From Colwellia sp. Arc7-635 (GTDB taxonomy: Bacteria; Pseudomonadota; Gammaproteobacteria; Enterobacterales; Alteromonadaceae), in the NCBI RefSeq assembly GCF_003971255.1, contig NZ_CP034660.1:3906001-3970000 (forward strand): a stretch of 64,000 bases of DNA, given 5' to 3'. Of this stretch, positions 45,500 to 54,271 are shown piece after piece. The notes beneath the pieces were generated by a model. The model was not told the DNA's origin. It made no database searches and worked only from the letters and a program-made list of their open reading frames with translations. Each line of letters opens with the position of its first letter. Position 1 is the first letter of the stretch. The position numbers were made by a program, and so were the translations under genes.

Positions 45500-46288
45500 C
45501 TATAATTGTTGATTGATATAGCTAAGCATTTGATCAACCGCTGAAATAACTTTTGAATTCATTTCATAAACGCGCTGACTCTCAATGAGGTTAACTAATT
45601 CTTCAGTGGTATTTACATTCGACGTTTCTAGTGCTCCTTGCACTATCATGCCGTAACCTTCTAAACCAGGGACACCTTCTTGAGGCGCACCACTGACTGC
45701 CGTTTCAACATATAAATTTTGTCCAATGGGTTGTAACCCTGTTGGGTTAACAAAATTTATCGTATTAATTTGTCCAACAACAGCCGGTTCAGCTTGACCT
45801 TGCAACGTGACAGAGACTTCTCCATCTTGCGAAATAATAATACTCAACGCATCTTCTGGTACGGTGATTTGTGGCTGCATTAAATAACCAGCGCCAGGCG
45901 TAACGATATTGCCCTCATCATCCATGGTGAATTGGCCATTTCGAGAATAGGCAGATGAACCATCAGGCATTAGAATTTCAAACATACCTTCGCCTTGGAT
46001 CATCATGTCCAGTGCATTATCGGTATTTAGCATATCGCCTTGGGTATGAATTTTTTGTGTTGCCACAACTTTAGTACCAGCACCTAACATTAAACCAGAC
46101 GGCATTTCAGTATCTTGTGCTGAACGCCCACCAGGTTGATTAATAGTTTGATAAAGTAAATCTTCAAATACTGCACGACTTTTCTTAAAGCCAACCGTAC
46201 TGGCGTTCGCTAAATTATTGGAAATAACCGCAATTTCTTTAGACTGGGCATCTAAGCCCGTTTTACTGATCCATAATGCTGGGTTCAT
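45500..46288 (-). CDS. flgG: FlgG, distal rod protein
   Basis: The main distal rod subunit. It starts NPALWISKTGLDAQSKEIAV with the SNNLANASTVGFKKSRA motif and ends NTTEELVNLIESQRVYEMNS, KVISAVDQMLSYINQQL. The length of 262 residues is usual. It is 22 bases after flgF. Confidence 0.96.
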   Translation of the reverse strand: MNPALWISKTGLDAQSKEIAVISNNLANASTVGFKKSRAVFEDLLYQTINQPGGRSAQDTEMPSGLMLGAGTKVVATQKIHTQGDMLNTDNALDMMIQGEGMFEILMPDGSSAYSRNGQFTMDDEGNIVTPGAGYLMQPQITVPEDALSIIISQDGEVSVTLQGQAEPAVVGQINTINFVNPTGLQPIGQNLYVETAVSGAPQEGVPGLEGYGMIVQGALETSNVNTTEELVNLIESQRVYEMNSKVISAVDQMLSYINQQL

Positions 46289-46310
46289 ACATCACCTCGA
46301 AATAATTTAT

Positions 46311-47054
46311 TTAAAATGCACGTAATAATGAAGCTGCACTTGCATCAACTTCTTCTGCGGTTTTCATCATTTTTAACTGCATTTCAAATTGACGTTGCAG
46401 CGCAATCATATCGGTCATTTCGCCAATTGGGTTTACGTTACTTGACTCTAATGCCCCACTTGCGACTTGTACCGAAATGTCAGCCGGTTCGTTATTGCCA
46501 TCTTTACGACGAAATAAGCCGTCACTGCCTTTTTCTAAAAAACGATTATCCGGATTAACCAATTTAATACGGCCAACTTCTTCTTGAACGTTGTTAGGCG
46601 CTCCTTCAGGTTGAACCATAATGGTCCCGTCAGCTGAAATATTAATGTTATTGACTGGCAAAGGTAAAAAGATAGGACCATTGTCGCCCATCACTAAATC
46701 GCCACGGGCCGTTTCAAGTGCACCGTTGTCACTTAATTTAAATTGGCCGTTGCGCGTATAGGCCTCACTGCCATCTTCAGTTTGTACGGTTAACCAACCT
46801 TGGCCCTGAATCGCAATATCTAAATCACGTCCGGTTGTGAGTAAAGCACCACTGTCAAAGTTTTGGCCCGCTCGCTCAGTCATAGAGAATACCCGTGTAG
46901 GTAGCCCTTCACCAAAAGCTTGCATCGATCTTGCGTTAGCTAAATCGGCTTTAAAGCCTGTGGTTTTAGCGTTAGCCAGATTATTAGCAGTGATTGATAA
47001 GGCTTGCATATTTTGCTTGGCACCGCTCATGGCGATATACAGCATCTTATCCAT
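46311..47054 (-). CDS. flgF: FlgF, proximal rod protein
   Basis: A rod subunit of the flagellar basal body rod family. I choose the ATG at 47054 (MDKMLYIAMSGAKQNM), which aligns with the enteric start MDHAIYTAM; an in-frame GTG at 47066 is the alternative. The rod motif ITANNLANAKTTGFKADLAN and the C-terminal end ALQRQFEMQLKMMKTAEEVD are present. The length is 247 residues. It is the first gene after a perfect sigma-54 promoter, so flgF to flgL can be made separately from flgB to flgE. Confidence 0.95.
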   Translation of the reverse strand: MDKMLYIAMSGAKQNMQALSITANNLANAKTTGFKADLANARSMQAFGEGLPTRVFSMTERAGQNFDSGALLTTGRDLDIAIQGQGWLTVQTEDGSEAYTRNGQFKLSDNGALETARGDLVMGDNGPIFLPLPVNNINISADGTIMVQPEGAPNNVQEEVGRIKLVNPDNRFLEKGSDGLFRRKDGNNEPADISVQVASGALESSNVNPIGEMTDMIALQRQFEMQLKMMKTAEEVDASAASLLRAF

Positions 47055-47093
47055 AATAAACTTCACTCAATAAATTAGTCATAATTGAACTGT

Positions 47094-47109
47094 TGCAAAT
47101 TAAGTGCCA
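47094..47109 (-). promoter_or_regulatory. Sigma-54 promoter of the flgF-flgL operon
   Basis: The minus strand reads TGGCAC-TTAAT-TTGC-A, a perfect consensus match. The start would lie about 28 bases before the flgF ATG. Together with the terminator after flgE, this splits the flg genes into two transcripts. The rest of the 338-base flgE-flgF gap (47110-47330) shows no gene. Confidence 0.88.
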
Positions 47110-47331
47110 GAAAGATTTAAAGCTATTATATGAAGCAAGATTCAATGAGATAAAAGTCAAGATAGTTTCAAGGCAGTGTTATCCCAAAAAGAAGCATAAT
47201 GATGAAGGGGTTTACAATGAACTATTGCAGCCATGATGTTAACTTGGCTAGCGTTAATTAAAAACTCTTAGGAATAGCGTCCTAAAAAATAAAACAAATA
47301 AACGCGCTAAAAAAAGTAAAAAATTTGGATA

Positions 47332-47368
47332 TAAAAAAACCAGATATCATTTGTTGATTATCTGGTTT
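47332..47368 (-). terminator. Terminator of the flgB-flgE operon
   Basis: ACCAGATA and TATCTGGT form a stem on the minus strand just after the flgE stop, followed by a run of seven T. A further few pairs are possible inside the loop. Confidence 0.85.
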
Positions 47369-47392
47369 TTCTTCATCTAAATACGACTAAAA

Positions 47393-48802
47393 TTAACGAA
47401 TTTGTAAGATAGTCTGGTTTAGCTGATTATCAACTTCCAGTGCACGTGAGTTAGCTTGGAAGTTACGTTGAGCTGAAATTAAGTCAATTAATTCAGATGT
47501 TAAGTTAACATTAGATTGCTCTAATGCTGAAGAGTTGATGGTACCAAAAGTTCCCGACCCCCCTTCACCAGCAAGCGCTTCACCTGAAGTAATACTCTCT
47601 TTCCAACCTGTACTGCCCACTTGTGTTAAACCTTGCTCATTTGCAAAGTTAACCATAGCAATACGAGATAAAGGCTCTGATGTACCATTACTATAAGTTG
47701 CTCGAACTAAACCATCAGTACCAATATCAATACCGGTTAATCGACCTACGGCTAAACCATCTTGCTGTAAAGAAGTAACTTCAAAGTTAGAAGCAAACTG
47801 TGTTGGCTCATTTGGGTTTGGCGCTAGAACATCTAAATTAAAATCAACTTTGATAGTCTGTGTATCATCAGCACCATTTGACAAGATACTGGCACCTAAT
47901 GCCCGAGTCTGTAATCCGCCCTCAGCTAAACTTGGCACCTGACCAATAAAGTCACCTGATGAACTAAATGTTAACCTTGCGCCAACAACACCGGTATCTG
48001 CTGCCGTATATGGTGGTACAGGTAGCGCGCGACTCGCTAAGGGTCCAGATGTGCTACCACCAAGAGGATTATTCAACGCTGCATCAGATTCTAAATCAAC
48101 CATTTCACCATCGACCGCAGCAAAAACCATCCACTCATTAGGGTTGGTTGATGGATTATCTTTAACAAAATAATAAGTCATCGTATGACTATCACCCAGA
48201 GAGTCAAATATTGTTACTGAGGTTGAATGATTAAAAGTTAACGGATCTCCTTGATCAAAATTACCAGGAGCACCTGTAATATAGGCATCGCCAGCCGGTA
48301 AATTCATACGAATATCAACTTCAGATGACTGCTGAGGAGCACCAGAAGCGGTAGGAATACGAATAGGCTCGGCTGTACTTAAACTTACCGAAGCAGATGT
48401 ACCATCTGGATTCACTGGAAAGCCTAATAAATGGCCGCCTTGTGAATTAACAATAAAATTGTCTTGGTTCAATTTAAATTGACCAGCACGGGTATAAGAC
48501 GTTTCTAAACTACCTAGCTCAGGTACCGTAGCGAAAAAACCGTTACCGGTAATTGCTAAATCTAGAGCATTGTTAGTAAATTGGATGCTACCTTGGGAAA
48601 ACTGTTGTGCAACATCGGCGGTCAAAACACCGTCGCCCACTTTAGTTTTACCTGATGATAAAAGAGACGCTGCATAGACATCAACAAATTCTGCTCGCGA
48701 CTCTTTAAAGCCGGTTGTGTTTACATTTGCAATGTTATTGGATGTAACATCCAGGTCTTTTTGAGCTGCGTTTAGTCCGCTCAATGCGATATTAAATGAC
48801 AT
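47393..48802 (-). CDS. flgE: FlgE, hook protein
   Basis: The subunit of the flexible hook. It starts SFNIALSGLNAAQKDLDVTS with NNIANVNTTGFKESRAEFVD and ends SNVNLTSELIDLISAQRNFQ, ANSRALEVDNQLNQTILQIR, the classical D0 ends. The length of 469 residues is slightly longer than enteric FlgE (about 400), with the extra in the exposed middle. It is 30 bases after flgD and followed by a terminator. Confidence 0.97.
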   Translation of the reverse strand: MSFNIALSGLNAAQKDLDVTSNNIANVNTTGFKESRAEFVDVYAASLLSSGKTKVGDGVLTADVAQQFSQGSIQFTNNALDLAITGNGFFATVPELGSLETSYTRAGQFKLNQDNFIVNSQGGHLLGFPVNPDGTSASVSLSTAEPIRIPTASGAPQQSSEVDIRMNLPAGDAYITGAPGNFDQGDPLTFNHSTSVTIFDSLGDSHTMTYYFVKDNPSTNPNEWMVFAAVDGEMVDLESDAALNNPLGGSTSGPLASRALPVPPYTAADTGVVGARLTFSSSGDFIGQVPSLAEGGLQTRALGASILSNGADDTQTIKVDFNLDVLAPNPNEPTQFASNFEVTSLQQDGLAVGRLTGIDIGTDGLVRATYSNGTSEPLSRIAMVNFANEQGLTQVGSTGWKESITSGEALAGEGGSGTFGTINSSALEQSNVNLTSELIDLISAQRNFQANSRALEVDNQLNQTILQIR

Positions 48803-48831
48803 AATTTCACCTCGTAAAAAATTCCGTTAAT

Positions 48832-49521
48832 TTAACCTTGTGTTACTTCAACAACATCCGATAGTTTCATCGAGCTGCCACCATTAAGATTTAATAAAAT
48901 ACTACCACCCGCTCCAGCTAACGTAACACTGTCAACTTTTCGATAAGTCATAGCTTGTAATTCATTGGCTTCGCCATCAACTAAACCAGCAACGCGAAAA
49001 CGATAAGCTCCTTCAGGTGCAGGTTCTCCATTCGAACCTTGTCCATCCCAGGTAAAGGTAAACTCACCGGCTTTAACACTACCAACAGGAACCGTTTGAA
49101 CGATTTCTCCAGCAACGTTTTCAACATAGATGTTGACATTACTTGCCGCTTTATCCGTTACCAATTTACCCTTAACTTCTTCACCAGTTTCCATACCAAA
49201 AACATTATCGTCGACTAAAACACTTCGACCGACTAATGACGATGCCTGTAATGCCTGACTAGAAGACATTGAGGCAGCAAAACCGGTAAATTGTTCATTT
49301 AGCTGACTCACACCATCTGTTGTAGAGAATGCAGTCATCTGAGAGATCATCTCATTATTTTCAACGGGCTTAGTTGGATCTTGATGCGAAAGCTCTGTGG
49401 TCAGCAAGGCAAAGAAATCTTCCTGCGTTAACATACCGCGGTTGGAATCCGCCTCGGATGTTGTCGCTTCTTGCTGCCAACGAATATTATCTAATGGACT
49501 TGAACCAGATACTGTTTCCAT
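48832..49521 (-). CDS. flgD: FlgD, hook cap protein
   Basis: The scaffold that caps the growing hook. The N-terminal part (LTQEDFFALLTTELSHQDPT, KPVENNEMISQMTAFSTTDG) is the family signature. A FlgD Ig-like/tudor region follows (FTFTWDGQGSNGEPAPEGAY, RFRVAG). The length of 229 residues is usual. It is 16 bases after flgC. Confidence 0.96.
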   Translation of the reverse strand: METVSGSSPLDNIRWQQEATTSEADSNRGMLTQEDFFALLTTELSHQDPTKPVENNEMISQMTAFSTTDGVSQLNEQFTGFAASMSSSQALQASSLVGRSVLVDDNVFGMETGEEVKGKLVTDKAASNVNIYVENVAGEIVQTVPVGSVKAGEFTFTWDGQGSNGEPAPEGAYRFRVAGLVDGEANELQAMTYRKVDSVTLAGAGGSILLNLNGGSSMKLSDVVEVTQG

Positions 49522-49537
49522 TTTAAATTCCTATTGA

Positions 49538-49957
49538 TTAGCTTTTGCCAAGTGTTAGCGTTTTATTCAGCATATTTTTTGCTGATTCAGCTAATTGCAC
49601 ATTGGTCTGATATGAACGTGAAGCAGAAATCATATTGGTCATTTCTTCAATAACATTTACGTTCGGCTTATAAATATAACCCTCGCCATCGGCCATCGGA
49701 TGATCAGGAGCATATTCAATGTTCAGCGGTTTATTACTTTCAACAACACCAAGTACCTGAACGCCTACTGCCTCATTTTGTCCTGCGGCAGCTTTTTGCA
49801 TCTCAGCGGCAAAAACTGGATGGCGTGCACGATATGTTTGATCGATACTACTGCTAACGCTATCGGCGTTAGCTATATTACTGGCCGTAGTATTCAAACG
49901 CACTGATTGCGCGCTCATCCCCGAGCCGGAGATAGAAAATACATTAAATAGGCTCAT
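49538..49957 (-). CDS. flgC: FlgC, proximal rod protein
   Basis: A short rod subunit of 139 residues. It starts SLFNVFSISGSGMSAQSVRL with the NTTASNIANADSV motif, and ends NVIEEMTNMISASRSYQTNV. It is 5 bases after flgB. Confidence 0.96.
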   Translation of the reverse strand: MSLFNVFSISGSGMSAQSVRLNTTASNIANADSVSSSIDQTYRARHPVFAAEMQKAAAGQNEAVGVQVLGVVESNKPLNIEYAPDHPMADGEGYIYKPNVNVIEEMTNMISASRSYQTNVQLAESAKNMLNKTLTLGKS

Positions 49958-49962
49958 AATTA

Positions 49963-50358
49963 TTACCCTCCAGTGATGGCTTTTTTCAAGCCCTTAATCT
50001 TACTATCAAGAAATTGTAGGCTTGCTTGGTATTCCATAGAGTTTTCTAGATACAAGTTTCGTTCCACTTGTACATCTACAGTATTACCATCGCCTGTATC
50101 TGGTTGATCTGGCACACGAAAATCGACACCATTATTGAGTTCCATGCGAACATCAAAATGTTTTTCATTGGTGCGAGTCATACCGGTTTGTTGTCTGGAA
50201 CTGGCTTGCGCTAAGGCTGCTTTGAAGTCCATACCTTTAGCTTTGTAGCCTGGCGTGTCAGCATTGGCTATATTGCCGGCAATAAGTTCTGCACGTTGAG
50301 CACGTACTTGTAAACTTTGCGGGTGAATGCCAAATGCTTTTTCAAAACTAATAGCCAT
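49963..50358 (-). CDS. flgB: FlgB, proximal rod protein
   Basis: A rod subunit of 131 residues and the first gene of flgBCDE. It starts AISFEKAFGIHPQSLQVRAQ with GNIANADTPGYKAKGMDFKA, and ends with SMEYQASLQFLDSKIKGLKK. A 66-base gap separates it from cheR. Confidence 0.96.
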   Translation of the reverse strand: MAISFEKAFGIHPQSLQVRAQRAELIAGNIANADTPGYKAKGMDFKAALAQASSRQQTGMTRTNEKHFDVRMELNNGVDFRVPDQPDTGDGNTVDVQVERNLYLENSMEYQASLQFLDSKIKGLKKAITGG

Positions 50359-50392
50359 AAAAAAATACCTCCAGATGAATGAAGGTATTTAT

Positions 50393-50407
50393 TCAATATT
50401 TATGCCA
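50393..50407 (-). promoter_or_regulatory. Weak sigma-54-like element before flgB
   Basis: The minus strand reads TGGCAT-AAATA-TTGA. The -24 box is good, but the -12 box has GA where GC is nearly invariant. It lies 35 bases before the flgB start, where a sigma-54 promoter is expected from Vibrio. Confidence 0.35.
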
Positions 50408-50424
50408 TAGATGCGTAGGGGATG

Positions 50425-51255
50425 TTATTTTTTTTGGTAAACGATGCCAGGATTACATCGAATCATATTAAAATCTTGGCTAATACCTGACAAAGATTCA
50501 GAGGCGCCAAGAAATAAATATCGATCTTTATTTAGTGTGCCATGAATCTGAGATATTATTTGTGACTTTAACGCAGGAGAGAAGTAAATCAATACGTTAC
50601 GACAGAAAACCAAGTCGAACTTACCCATTAAACTGTAACTATTTAACAAGTTAATTTGTCGAAAACTCACCATTTTTTTAATGACATCTTTCACTTTTAA
50701 CATGCCATTGTCACCGGCTTCAAAAAACTGGCGTTTTCGCTCTTCAGATAAACCTCGTGATAAGGCTAAATTATCGTAATGAGCATATTTACAATGCTCC
50801 AACATAGTATTAGAAATATCAGTGCCAATAATTTGAACACCTCCAGGAAACGCACCTGAATTACTTTGTTGGTATTCATAAATTGCCATAGCAATCGAAT
50901 AAGGCTCTTGTCCTGAGGAGCTTGCTGCCGACCAAACTTTTAGCGGGCCTCGCTGTCCTTTAAACTCAGGTAATATCCGATTTTTCAACAATTCAAACGG
51001 ATATTCATCTCTAAACCAAAGCGTTTCATTCGTTGTCATGGCATCAATAACAGCAGCACGAAGTTGTCGCTTAACTGGGTTAAGCGTTTGTGCGACTAGT
51101 TCAGACAAAGATTCCACATCAAATTTAAGCATCAATGGGGCTAAGCGGCTTTTCACTAAGTACTGTTTATTTTCACCTAAAACAATACCGCATTGCTGCT
51201 CGAGAAATGTTCTAAATTGATGATAGCTTTTATCATCAAGTTGCTTAGTTAACAC
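50425..51255 (-). CDS. cheR: CheR, chemoreceptor methyltransferase
   Basis: It methylates glutamates of chemoreceptors with S-adenosylmethionine for adaptation. The N-terminal helical domain (about 10-75) is followed by TTNETLWFRDEYPFELLKN, the SAM-binding motif VWSAASSSGQEPYSIAM, IIGTDIS, and FDLVFCRNVLIYF. The length of 276 residues is usual. It lies 39 bases after cheV, next to flgB, as in Vibrio and Shewanella. Confidence 0.96.
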   Translation of the reverse strand: MLTKQLDDKSYHQFRTFLEQQCGIVLGENKQYLVKSRLAPLMLKFDVESLSELVAQTLNPVKRQLRAAVIDAMTTNETLWFRDEYPFELLKNRILPEFKGQRGPLKVWSAASSSGQEPYSIAMAIYEYQQSNSGAFPGGVQIIGTDISNTMLEHCKYAHYDNLALSRGLSEERKRQFFEAGDNGMLKVKDVIKKMVSFRQINLLNSYSLMGKFDLVFCRNVLIYFSPALKSQIISQIHGTLNKDRYLFLGASESLSGISQDFNMIRCNPGIVYQKK

Positions 51256-51294
51256 TAGCGATAATCCACCTTATTAAAATATTGTAAATAAACA

Positions 51295-52230
51295 TTAAGT
51301 AATATCATCATGTTTCAGCCACTTCTTAACTGCCGTAGCCAGTTCATCAGGATGAAACTTAGGAATAAAGTCGTCTGCGCCTACTTTCTCGACCATGGCA
51401 TTATTAAAAACACCACTTAGTGATGTATGCAATATGATCGGTATATCCTTCATACGATCATTTTGCTTAATTTCTGCCGTTAGAGTATAGCCATCCATTT
51501 CTGGCATTTCGATATCAGAAATTAACAAGGCAACTTTCTCAGTCAAAGAGTTTTGACAGTCTTCAGTAATAGCGGTTAGCTGATCTAATGCATCTTGGCC
51601 ATTTTTCGCTAAGAGCATATTCAGCCCTAAAGGCTCGAGCGCGCGTTTTACTTGATTTCGAGCCACAGTTGAATCATCAGCGATCATAATAACTTTGTCA
51701 CCAATATCCTCACCAACGCTGATATCAGCCACGCCTTCACTTAACTCCGTAGAGATAGGGCTAATTTCATTAAGAATTTTTTCAACATCAAGAATCGACA
51801 CCATTTCGTTATCAATTTCTGTTACCGCGGTAAGGTAACTTGATTTACCCGCACCTTCTGGTGGTGGCATAACATCTTTCCAGCTGAGAGTAACAATACG
51901 CTCAACGCCAGCAACAAGGAAACCTTGAACACTACGATTGTATTCCGCGATAATAACGAAGCTACTTTCTGTTTGTACAATTTCAGGACCACCGGTGGCT
52001 TTACTTAAATCGATGACAGAAATAGTTTGGCCACGAATATGCGCCACACCTTTAATAAATTTGTCTTGTTTAGGTAATGTTGTCAGCCGAGGACATGGCA
52101 TCACTTCACGCACTTTAAATACGTTGATACCAAAGCGCTGTCTACCAATAAGTTTAAATAACAGCAGCTCTAATCGATTTTGCCCGACTAATTGCGTACG
52201 CTGATTTACTGAGTCTAAGATACCTGCCAT
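51295..52230 (-). CDS. cheV: CheV, CheW-receiver coupling protein
   Basis: A chemotaxis coupling protein with adaptation function. A CheW domain (about 18-165; LELLLFKLIGRQRFGINVFK, GVAHIRGQTISVIDL) is joined to a receiver domain (about 180-310; MIADDSTVARNQVKRALEPL, LISDIEMPEMDGYTLTAEIK). I choose the ATG at 52230, 6 bases after GAGG, giving 311 residues starting MAGILDSVNQ; an upstream in-frame start at 52275 is not supported. The 190-base gap to flgA upstream holds no clear sigma-54 or sigma-28 box. Confidence 0.95.
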   Translation of the reverse strand: MAGILDSVNQRTQLVGQNRLELLLFKLIGRQRFGINVFKVREVMPCPRLTTLPKQDKFIKGVAHIRGQTISVIDLSKATGGPEIVQTESSFVIIAEYNRSVQGFLVAGVERIVTLSWKDVMPPPEGAGKSSYLTAVTEIDNEMVSILDVEKILNEISPISTELSEGVADISVGEDIGDKVIMIADDSTVARNQVKRALEPLGLNMLLAKNGQDALDQLTAITEDCQNSLTEKVALLISDIEMPEMDGYTLTAEIKQNDRMKDIPIILHTSLSGVFNNAMVEKVGADDFIPKFHPDELATAVKKWLKHDDIT

Positions 52231-52420
52231 AAAAAACCTCTTTGGTATGCCGATGAAAAGATAACAAAGGCACAATTCTTGATTGTATTACCATTTAAAC
52301 ACCATTTTAACGACAACGTAAATATTTTGACGTTATTCGTGCTAAATTGTATTTAGTTAAGCTTAAGTTAATAAGCATAGACGAGTATTTTTATTTCCCT
52401 AGCTGTAAGATCAAAAAATT

Positions 52421-53113
52421 ATGAGTAAATTAAAGATATTAGTAAAGCTTACCCTTATTTATTTTGCTGTACTTAATCCAAGTACCGCGATGACATTCGA
52501 TCGTGATTACCTCTATAATTTTATAGAAAATTACGTTGAAAGCAATATCAGCATACCTGCTGAAGGAAAAATAAAAATAGAAGTTTCTCCGATAGATCCA
52601 AGAATTTCATTACAGCCTTGCTTATTACCATTATTGGCGAATATACCTGAAAAACATAATAGTAGAAACGTAAATGTTAAAGTCCTTTGTCCTGACGAAG
52701 CATCATGGCAATTGTTTATTCCGGTAAAAATTCAAACAATAGTACCAATATTAGTAACACGCATGCGAGTAGCTAAAGGTACTTTGCTCGATAATTCCAA
52801 TATTGAAGTCATATTCAAAGATAATAGCCAGATAAGAGGTAGTGTACTCACCGATCCAGCCATAGTCACTGGCGCTCGCACGAAACGAAACTTATCTCAG
52901 GGCAGTGCAATTACCGATAGAAACACTTGTTTTGTCTGTAAAGGGCAACCCGTTAATATTATTGCGAGATCAGTAAATTTTGAAATAAAATCTTTTGGTA
53001 TCGCCTTAAAAGACGGTAGCTTAGGTGAGTTAATCCCCATCAAAAATAAAGAATCAGGGCGCATAGTTCAAGGGCAAGTTAACGCTATTAACCAAGTAGT
53101 AATTAATTTATAA
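52421..53113 (+). CDS. flgA: FlgA, P-ring assembly chaperone
   Basis: A periplasmic chaperone for FlgI. The signal peptide spans about 1-23 (KILVKLTLIYFAVLNPSTAM). The C-terminal SAF/ChapFlgA domain is complete (VTRMRVAKGTLLDNSNIEVI, RTKRNLSQGSAITDRNTCFV, ending GRIVQGQVNAINQVVINL). The length of 230 residues is usual. It points away from cheV and is followed by flgM and flgN. Confidence 0.94.
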   Translation: MSKLKILVKLTLIYFAVLNPSTAMTFDRDYLYNFIENYVESNISIPAEGKIKIEVSPIDPRISLQPCLLPLLANIPEKHNSRNVNVKVLCPDEASWQLFIPVKIQTIVPILVTRMRVAKGTLLDNSNIEVIFKDNSQIRGSVLTDPAIVTGARTKRNLSQGSAITDRNTCFVCKGQPVNIIARSVNFEIKSFGIALKDGSLGELIPIKNKESGRIVQGQVNAINQVVINL

Positions 53114-53120
53114 TTATAGC

Positions 53121-53147
53121 TTAAGTTTTCTACTGTTTTGCCGATAG
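53121..53147 (+). promoter_or_regulatory. Sigma-28 (FliA) promoter of flgMN
   Basis: TTAAGTTT, an 11-base spacer and GCCGATAG lie about 41 bases before the flgM ATG. Seven of eight bases match in each box. FlgM can thus be raised by the sigma factor it inhibits, as in other species. Confidence 0.85.
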
Positions 53148-53187
53148 AAGGTTAGAAACCAATTACCGTTGTAAGTAGGATATAATT

Positions 53188-53517
53188 ATGGCTATAAATA
53201 TCAATAACTTGAGCAACACAAATCAAGTAAAACAAAAAGTTGAACAACAAGTTGAACAACAAGTTCAAACTAAACAGCAAGTCAATGAAAGTGCTAACGC
53301 ATCACAGCAAACTAAATTGGCAACGCGTGATTCTGTGTCAATTACACCACAAGCCAAACAGATGAATGAACTGCAAAAGAAAGCAGCTGACTCTTCTCCG
53401 GTACCAAATCAGAAAAAAATTGATGAATTAAAAAGTGCTATTGCCTCTGGCGATTATAAAATTAATCCTGAAAAACTAGCAGCAAGTATTGCCAACTTTG
53501 AATTTGAACTTGGCTAA
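53188..53517 (+). CDS. flgM: FlgM, anti-sigma-28 factor
   Basis: It binds FliA until the hook is finished, then is exported. The C-terminal sigma-binding region is typical (DSVSITPQAKQMNELQKKAA, IDELKSAIASGDYKINPEKL, AASIANFEFE). The N-terminal part is a Gln/Val/Lys-rich stretch (KVEQQVEQQVQTKQQV) encoded by a 12-base tandem repeat at about 53237-53268. The length of 109 residues is usual. Confidence 0.95.
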   Translation: MAININNLSNTNQVKQKVEQQVEQQVQTKQQVNESANASQQTKLATRDSVSITPQAKQMNELQKKAADSSPVPNQKKIDELKSAIASGDYKINPEKLAASIANFEFELG

Positions 53518-53542
53518 CTAAGCGCTAAAGTGGAGTATTGAA

Positions 53543-53974
53543 GTGTCTGAAAAAATAACGCCGCAACAATTGGTTTCTCAACAATTATTACAATTGACGC
53601 AGTTAGAGGCATTATTAAGCACTGAAAAAGAAGTGCTTCAACAGCAAAGTCCTGATGCTCTTATCAAAATAACTTCAGATAAAAACACTCTACTTTTAGC
53701 GATCCAAGATATTGATAATGCCATAGGTCAAAGCTTCGAGTTCAAACAAGCAAAATTGGCGGGTCACTTCAGTGATGAATTATCACAAATTAAAGAAATT
53801 TTAGAGCGCAGTAAAAAGCAAAATCAAATTAATGGCCTAATCATCCATCAATCACAAATAGCAGTTGAGCGTATGAAAACCTCATTACTTGAAAATCATA
53901 ATAGATCCTCAATGACCTATGATAGTAAAGGTAAAACCTCTGGTGGCCTGAGTAGCTTAGGTATAAAAGCTTAG
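53543..53974 (+). CDS. flgN: FlgN, chaperone for FlgK and FlgL
   Basis: A cytoplasmic helical chaperone. The 143 residues are nearly all helical with FlgN-like heptads (LLQLTQLEALLSTEKEVLQQ, IKITSDKNTLLLAIQDIDNA). The start is GTG at 53543, 7 bases after GGAG. It lies 25 bases after flgM and ends at a strong terminator. Confidence 0.93.
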   Translation: MSEKITPQQLVSQQLLQLTQLEALLSTEKEVLQQQSPDALIKITSDKNTLLLAIQDIDNAIGQSFEFKQAKLAGHFSDELSQIKEILERSKKQNQINGLIIHQSQIAVERMKTSLLENHNRSSMTYDSKGKTSGGLSSLGIKA

Positions 53975-54003
53975 CAACGTTGCCTTTGACAACTTTTGAG
54001 CAC

Positions 54004-54032
54004 AAAAAAAACCAGCGAGTGCTGGTTTTTTT
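54004..54032 (+). terminator. Terminator of flgA-flgM-flgN
   Basis: ACCAGC-GAGT-GCTGGT followed by seven T, preceded by a run of A. It lies 30 bases after the flgN stop. The A-run lets it also work on the minus strand for flgO-flgP. Confidence 0.92.
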
Positions 54033-54062
54033 GTAACTGAAATACCGTGATGAAATAGTATT

Positions 54063-54271
54063 ATACCAAATGTAATAAGTTATCGATCAATTTTAAGCGA
54101 GGGTAAATTTTCAAGAATAAGGCTCTTGATTGATTCTTACATGGATGTAAGTCATTAGCGCAATGCAGGAGCATATTGCCAAGTAATAGCTAGCTATTGT
54201 GATTGAAAGTAACGCAGTTATTGGAGATTTAAACCGCCTTAAAATGATCGATTGTTTATTTCAATTGGTAT
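54063..54271. repeat. MITE-like inverted-repeat element, copy 2
   Basis: A 209-base element in the gap between flgN and flgP, in reverse orientation to copy 1 at 10385-10544. Its ends (ATACCAAATGTAATAA... and the complement ATACCAATTGAAATAA...) match over about 35 bases, including ATCGATCA. It contains an extra inner stretch of about 50 bases (around TTACATGGATGTAAG) that copy 1 lacks. Its right end runs into the flgP stop codon at 54271-54273. It codes for nothing. Confidence 0.8.
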
